NCBI GenBank assembly: GCA_963931995.1
Contig: OZ008368.1
Coordinates: 88,497,880 to 88,561,879, forward strand
Length of the DNA stretch: 64,000 bases
From: Phaonia tiefii
Lineage: Eukaryota > Arthropoda > Insecta > Diptera > Muscidae
Direction of reading: 5' to 3'
Position 1 is the stretch's first letter. Every line of letters starts with the position of its first letter. Shown here piece after piece: positions 58,621 through 64,000 of this stretch. Position numbers and translations under genes: made by a program. The notes below the pieces were generated by a model. That model saw only the letters and a list, made by a program, of their open reading frames with translations, was not told the DNA's origin and searched no databases.

Positions 58621-59090
58621 TATTTTTTTTTTATATTATGTATAAATGTAAATAGTATGTAAATACATATGTATATGGCAATTAATAATAACACAACAAC
58701 AAAGTGAACCAGCTGCGTCTAGTGATTAGTTAAAGAACAGGGTGCACCGTATGCAATTTTATGCAATATTCAAAAACTGTTACATTATGTAAATATAGCA
58801 ACAAATGTGATGAATAAATATTTTCTTTTCACAAAAATAGTTAAAAATAGTTGATATAATCAAATCTAATCAAAAATAATCAAGAAATCTAATCAATTAT
58901 TCTTTGGATTAGTTTTGATTAGATTTGCTTACAAATGCTAATCGTCACTAATTGTGATTAGATTTTTTATTATTTCTAATCAAATCAATTAGTAATCTGA
59001 AAGTTTTATCAAAATTCAATTCTAATGATTAGATTATTTTATTTCTCTAATCGTAATGATTTCTAATTCTAATCGAAATTCCCAAGCTAT
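58621..59090. other. AT-rich DNA with clustered TGATTAGA/TCTAATCA words
   Basis: No gene. From ~58855 to 59080, TCTAATCA, TGATTAGA and near variants recur more than ten times on both strands. Confidence 0.6.
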
Positions 59091-59290
59091 GATTTCGAGT
59101 GACTCTTAACAGGTCCTGTAAGCTGTTTACATTTACTGGCGCTCCACAAGATAACACCCTTAGTATAATTCCAAAGTTATCAATAAGTCCCTTATCAATG
59201 TCTGTAATTTCGGCCGCAACGTCACTGTTGGAAAAAAATCTCCGAGCATGTTTCCGAACCCATGTTTTACTTGGTCAATTATTAGACCTG

Positions 59291-60335
59291 TAGCCCGTTT
59301 CTGTAAGTAAATCGGTAAGTTAACGATTTATGTGACGTCACAACGACTCGATTGAAAGTTACCGATTTCGTGATTACTGGTGTTTCTGTACGTTCAAATC
59401 GGTAAAAATTCGGTCTGTGATAGAAAGAAACACAAATCGGAAAGAAACGGTAAGAATTGAAACAGATGACAAGCAGCTGTTTATTTGCATTTGTTTTCAT
59501 CTACAAATATTTCGTATTAAAAACACTTTTTTTCAGTTTCGTATTTACTTTAATAAGTTTATACACTTGAGCCAAAAGCAATTAAATAAGTTGACTGTTG
59601 GTGATGTATATTTAAAGTAAACAAACATTTGCACTCGGTTTATTTTGAATACCGATTTCGTTGAAACCGGTTCATAAATTATCGTAAATTTCGGAACAAA
59701 CCTACTTTACGTCTGAAATTCCTGGAAATTTCTTTTTTTTTTGGAATGGGTAGGAATTGTTATTTCAAAAGAAAAATGTTATATAAAAAAATCAGACAGT
59801 TATTCAAAAAATGTATTTAATTTTTTTTTGCTTATTTCAACTTTTTCTACATAAAGAAGTTGAAACATTGGTCCTATAAAACGGCATCACTCTCGTAATA
59901 TCGAGCCGTATGTCCGAACTTTGGGGCCCATAACTCCGAAAATACAATAACAATTCCTACCCACTCCAATTGACAAATATTTTCCAGGAATTTCCGACGT
60001 AAACTAGGTTTATGCCAAAGTTGTATTTGATGAGTACTTGCTTCCTCATAGTTGCAACACTATAGCAATCGGTAGAGTTTTCACTTGGCTTAAAGTCAGT
60101 GAGAAAATTATCGATTTCGAGTTGAGTCAGATTTCTTACAGAAACAGTTCTCTAAGCGATTCCTATTGAGTAGAATCGAGACAAATATCATATTACCGAT
60201 TTGGAACGAGTGAATGGAATAGGGATCGGCAATTTTTTTTACAGAAACATTGATGGTGAGAATGACGTCAGAGTGACGTCAAATAGGTACTTCCAATCGG
60301 TAACTGCGATCGGTACGAGTTACAGAAACGGGCTA
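59291..60335. mobile_element. 1045-bp non-autonomous DNA element in Transib
   Basis: Inverted ends TAGCCCGTTTCTGTAA, flanked by CTG at 59288-59290 and 60336-60338. A 3-bp CTG duplication would suit a PIF/Harbinger-type element, but this is tentative. Inside, CGGTAA/TTACCGAT words and a second GTTTCTGTA near 59385 recur. It contains the MITE at 59698-60011. Non-coding. Confidence 0.75.
59698..60011. mobile_element. ~314-bp MITE nested in the 1045-bp element
   Basis: Inverted arms of ~70 bp starting AAACCTASTTTACGTC and containing GAAATTCCTGGAAA and GGGTAGGAATTGTTA. The centre has a short Met-rich open frame of no significance. Confidence 0.8.
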
Positions 60336-60785
60336 CTGTTCTTCTTTTGAAATCATTTTTATTTTTTTTTTATTTTCCATAAACTCATCCCTATTTTCTT
60401 TACCGATTCGCCAAAGCTTAAAAGATAGCCGGTAAGCAATATGTATCAAACACTCAATAAATTTTATCCAGCAGTGAAGGGTTGAAAGCCCAAATTTGTA
60501 GTTATCGGCATTTGGAATTTTTGATAAATTTAAATTATTCATTTCAGTAGGGCCTGCATTGCAAACAAAACACCTACTTGCCGCATTTGTGTCAGTTAAA
60601 ACATTCGCCACTGCACCGTCAATCATTGTACAATGCATGTCGTATGTTACTTCCACAATTGCACCGTTCCTTTCTAAAACATCACACTCTAAATTCTCAA
60701 TACTTTCCCCAATCTCACGGTAAATCTTCCGACCAAGGACTGGATTCTCCTTTTGTAAAATATATTTTATATTGATATTCGCCAA

Positions 60786-62650
60786 AATTTAAAAAGAAAT
60801 TTGTTATTGTTTTCTACGTTCTGTTGTTATGTTCTATAAATAAAATCACTTCAGAAGAAGCTTCAGCAAATAATGGGTGTAAGTAGCAAAAAAAACAATG
60901 TAATAATTAACAATCCTTGAAGCTACAGCTTAAACTTGAAATAACCGATAACATGAGCAACCTGCTAGTGGTTGACATCGTTAATGTGCTGATGAATTGA
61001 TGTATCTACGAAACTGTTTATCGTGGATCGAATCTCAACATGACTGACATATTTTGTAGGAAAATAAATAGACAAAAATTGTTTTTTAAAATACAAAAAG
61101 TATCACTTAGTTTATGTTTCATAAAGAAATATTTAAATTTTTTACCGATTTTTGTTTGTTTGTAAAGTTAAAAAAAATGTAAGAGAGATGTGCCTGTTAA
61201 TTTCTTATTCTCCACATAACAAAATTGGTTGGTTCTAACGAACTACCTAAAACTTTATAATATTTAGCGCCCTCTGGCTTCGGTTTTGTGCACTATTTGA
61301 CTTTTATTTAATAACTCCTTACTATTACTTTAATCTAATTTAAGATTTTTATGTTATTTCTATATAGGTCGTATTTTTACCTTAAAACTGCCACTCTATA
61401 ATTAATAAAATTTTAAGTAAAAAAGTGAATTTAGAGCTTTTTTAAAGCTTTTTTTTTAAGTTGTGGCAAAAAATAGGCTCTAATTTTTTTTGGACCTTTT
61501 AACAACACTATAAACTAAATAAAAACAAAATAAAAAGATTTTAGATTTTTTTTAAAATTCTATCAAACTTTTGTAATTTTTGAAATTTGTTAGAAAAAAT
61601 TTTTTTTGCGAGGGATTAAAAATAATTCTAGTTAACAAAAACAACACAAGTTCCGAGTTCAGAACATATTGAGTAACACAAAAATCGAAATTTCATGCTC
61701 CTTCTTAAAAAATATAAATTTTTGGGAATTATTTTCTTGAAGCAATAAAATTCAGTTATTAATTCATTAATTTTTGCTTAAATTTCACTGACTTTAGCGC
61801 CCTCTATTGCAGTCTAGGAGAGTCAAATGAAACCAGTTCCTTACAATTTATTTGAGTTGTATTGATATCTATCGATCACTATAACTTTCGTCACATTGTG
61901 AGACAATTTTTTTTTGATTTATGTCTATGGGTCAAAGCACTGTGCGTGGTGGGTCACGTACACATCTTAAATCAGTCTCATTGCAACAACCGACAGTGGT
62001 AGATATATTTCTCCGCAGGAATAATTTAAATAAATCTGTTAAAACATTTGTGCGGACAGTCGAAGTCAATGAAAACGAAGAAGTAAAAGAAACAAAGTGT
62101 CTCAAGTACGACGAACATAGAAAATAAAAATCCAACGTACAATCATATGAAGCCAATCGAAATTTTATCAAATTTGGTTAAAATAAATAAAAGAGCAGTA
62201 GAAGAAATTCATACAGAGCTTAGTGACGGGGAGATTTGGCGCTACAATTGAATGACAGAACCCTCAACACAACAGCAATTGCATGATTTAAGAAAACAAT
62301 GATGTGGTTCTATGTTAAAGGAGTAGACCATAGGGGAGTAGTGCTTATCTTCATGGTAAGTTCAGACTTAGATATGTAAATATTTTAATAAGAAATCTTT
62401 AATTATAAATTCCTCATAGTTGTTTTAATTGCAGGACCTGAATACGAGGGCCACATTAACACTCAACCCCTCGACTACCACCATCTTCACCAGATGAGCG
62501 TTTCAACATGGAATGAATATAATCTATTTAGCAAACTGAGGCCATTTTCGTAACAAAAATTTAAAATATTTTCATCAAACCAAATGGAATGTAATACTAA
62601 GAGTGTATTTATGTACAATTGTCAATAAATAATTTCAAAATCACTTCAAA
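60786..62650. other. Unassigned AT-rich DNA
   Basis: No recognised gene. TTTAGCGCCCTCT occurs at ~61264 and ~61795. A 68-codon plus-strand stretch at 61921-62127 has no known motif. Confidence 0.4.
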
Positions 62651-62654
62651 ACAT

Positions 62655-62771
62655 TTGTTGCAGCAATGAAACAAAATCATTGTAGTAATGAAACAAATTC
62701 AGTGCAGCAATGGCTCAAATTCGTTGCAGCAATGAAACAAAATTCTTGGCAGCAATGAAGCAAATTCAGAC
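62655..62771. repeat. ~24-bp minisatellite
   Basis: Five to six units near 24 bases with TTGCAGCAATGAAACAAAAT. The array begins exactly where the adjacent R1-like reverse transcriptase stops being recognisable. Confidence 0.8.
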
Positions 62772-62774
62772 ATA

Positions 62775-63190
62775 TGGACCGATACGACGAAGGGTCTGTT
62801 AAGCGTTTGACCGGTTTCGGAAGCAACACCATTTTTTGCAATTTCTTTGGGCCTGGGAATGTGGATTCTTTACGACGCTGAGTTAGGGCTACCAAAACTA
62901 TATCCGGATTGTTATACACTGTCGCTTTAAGCGCTTTATTTGGTACCACATCTGGCCCTGTCGCTTTGTCATCTCCAATTTTACGTATAACTCTCCTAAG
63001 TTCCTCTGAGGTTGCCAATGATATACTTTATCTTCCGTCGGTGGTAATTCCCAAAAATCGTTTTCGCACACAGCATGTTTACGAAACAGTGTGGACAAAA
63101 TTTTGTATCGGGCATGTTAGTTGCGGAGACACTTTGCATTTCAGTCATTCTGTTACAACTCTATATGCAGTTCCCCATGGACTAGATTAA
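62775..63190 (-). pseudogene. R1-like LINE reverse transcriptase fragment
   Basis: The reverse strand gives SEELRRVIRKIGDDKATGPD followed by VVPNKALKATVYNNPDIVLV. Next come FPGPKKLQKMVLLPKPVKR and DPSSYRSICL, the opening blocks of R1-type reverse transcriptase. It ends abruptly at the minisatellite at 62655-62771; the catalytic part is absent. Confidence 0.85.
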
Positions 63191-63544
63191 GCTTCTTGGC
63201 AGGTTTTTTTAAATCGAGCGAACCCATCGCCGCCACTCTTACCCGCCCCTACCGACCGAGAGGGCCACGTCCCCATAACGTGAGGACAGCGTACACATTA
63301 TAGACCGGTCTATAACGGGAGAGCAAGGATTATAAGTTCACACGTTACAACCAACTACAGAAATTCTTCACCAGTTGGTATTACACTAACATAAATAAGT
63401 ATAAAAGCACATCACGAGATATTAACATAAGATACTTCAATATATAATAATTACGAACAAAACGAAAACCAAATTATAAATCAGACCAGATAGTAAGGAT
63501 AAAGTAAATTAAATTTACATATGTATGTTAATAAATATACAGCA
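63191..63544. other. Unassigned DNA between R1-like fragments
   Basis: Interrupts or replaces part of the R1-like element. It contains a GC-richer stretch (63225-63300) with ATAGACCGGTCTAT at 63301-63314, a perfect 14-bp palindrome. Confidence 0.45.
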
Positions 63545-64000
63545 CTAATGCAATCGGTTCAAATGACAAATTATGCTAGACTTTGTCGTTTCCCAACTAC
63601 CTGTGAAATCAATAAACTGATATAGCTCATTAAAGTCACGACACATTCTCCTAACTGGATCAAAGGACGCATAATTCGAACGCTGAAACTCGATGTTTAC
63701 GAGTTTATAGTACCTCGTGGGTCTCAATTGTTTGAAGCTTTCTCTTTAACTTGTTTTGTAGTTCATCTCGCGTTCTCCATCTGTCGTGACACCCAACCAG
63801 TGGATGTGGTGTCATTTCTCCTCAGTTTATTAAGGCCACTTAAAAGTGCATCCAGCATCCACGTAAGATCAATTACAGATCCTCTACCTTGGACCCTGAA
63901 GTTAAGCATATGTCCTTCATTAGACAGTTCTAAGTCACCGTTTTAAATAGTTTCGAAAGGGCTTGTCCACTTTAATTCGTTGTTCTCCTTTCAAATTCGA
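63545..64000 (-). pseudogene. R1-like LINE endonuclease fragment, runs off the window
   Basis: The reverse strand between 63730 and 63950 gives NEGHMLNFRVQGRGSVIDLT followed by a weak SDxL-like block. This resembles the APE-type endonuclease of R1/LOA elements, which lies upstream of the reverse transcriptase fragment at 62775-63190. Frame damage is present. Bases 63545-63727 continue the element in poor condition. Confidence 0.6.

Larger units (their letters stand above)
59095..60785 (-). pseudogene. Second Transib transposase fragment, split by an insertion
   Basis: Reverse-strand Transib sequence of a different family from the 24-26 kb copy. The right part (60339-60785) gives YDMHCTMIDGAVANVLTDTN, CFVCNAGPTEMNNLN, FGLSTLHCWIKFIECLIHIA and LSFKLW. 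It keeps the second catalytic aspartate (TMID). The left part (59095-59287) gives the ARRFFSNSDVAAEITDIDKG block and LRVLSCG. A 1045-bp element separates them. N- and C-terminal regions, including the first aspartate and the glutamate, are not present. Confidence 0.88.

Noticed and set aside
61264..61807. Element bounded by TTTAGCGCCCTCT repeats
   Set aside because: Only 13 bases are shared, in direct orientation, with no supporting structure between them.
1..64000. Bacterial features, CRISPR arrays, operons, ribosome binding sites
   Set aside because: Spliced gene, SINEs, LINEs and Gypsy elements show eukaryotic DNA. The tandem arrays have no regular spacer structure.

Overview
The window looks like repeat-rich intergenic DNA from an insect, most likely a fly (inference). 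It is AT-rich and has no bacterial-style gene packing. It is filled with element types typical of arthropod genomes: Tc1/mariner, Transib, Gypsy, LOA/R1-like and CFDP2/BovB-like LINEs, and a tRNA-derived SINE. I see no host single-copy gene, no rRNA or functional tRNA gene and no CRISPR. Almost every coding stretch belongs to a mobile element, and most are broken.

Layout. 1-2 kb: three families of short tandem repeats. 4.5-8.4 kb: two degraded plus-strand LOA/I-like LINE fragments. 8.4-10.1 kb: a complete-length Tc1-like element with exact 20-bp terminal repeats and TA duplications. 10.3-11.1 kb: a foldback element. 14.5-18.2 kb: a second Tc1-like element, swollen by insertions that include a deletion derivative of a DD41D mariner. 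22.3-23.1 kb: six diverged copies of a ~147-bp repeat. 23.9-27.1 kb: a complete-length Transib (RAG1-related) transposon that split a SINE at a 5-bp CGGTG-type target. 28.1-29.2 kb: a DD41D mariner. 31.1-42.1 kb: reverse-strand LINE copies, one carrying a SINE with a perfect 15-bp duplication.

42.6-45.9 kb holds the most interesting object. It is a 3.3-kb element with ~445-bp, nearly identical inverted terminal repeats. They enclose an apparently intact two-exon gene with a TATA box, a 103-bp intron and polyadenylation signals. The 615-residue product belongs to a family I know only as multi-copy uncharacterised animal proteins, and the element structure suggests it is a transposase.

46.3-49.9 kb is mostly unassigned AT-rich DNA with one large minisatellite. 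49.9-57.1 kb is a reverse-strand Gypsy retrotransposon, interrupted by a LINE (12-bp duplication) and by a near-perfect palindrome in its 5' LTR. 57.7-58.6 kb has two SINEs. 59.1-60.8 kb is a second Transib fragment carrying a 1-kb element that itself carries a ~314-bp MITE. 62.6-64.0 kb is a broken R1-like LINE running off the window.

The genes do not form a pathway; the window is a record of layered insertions. The relationships that can be read are nesting order, target duplications and shared repeat families.
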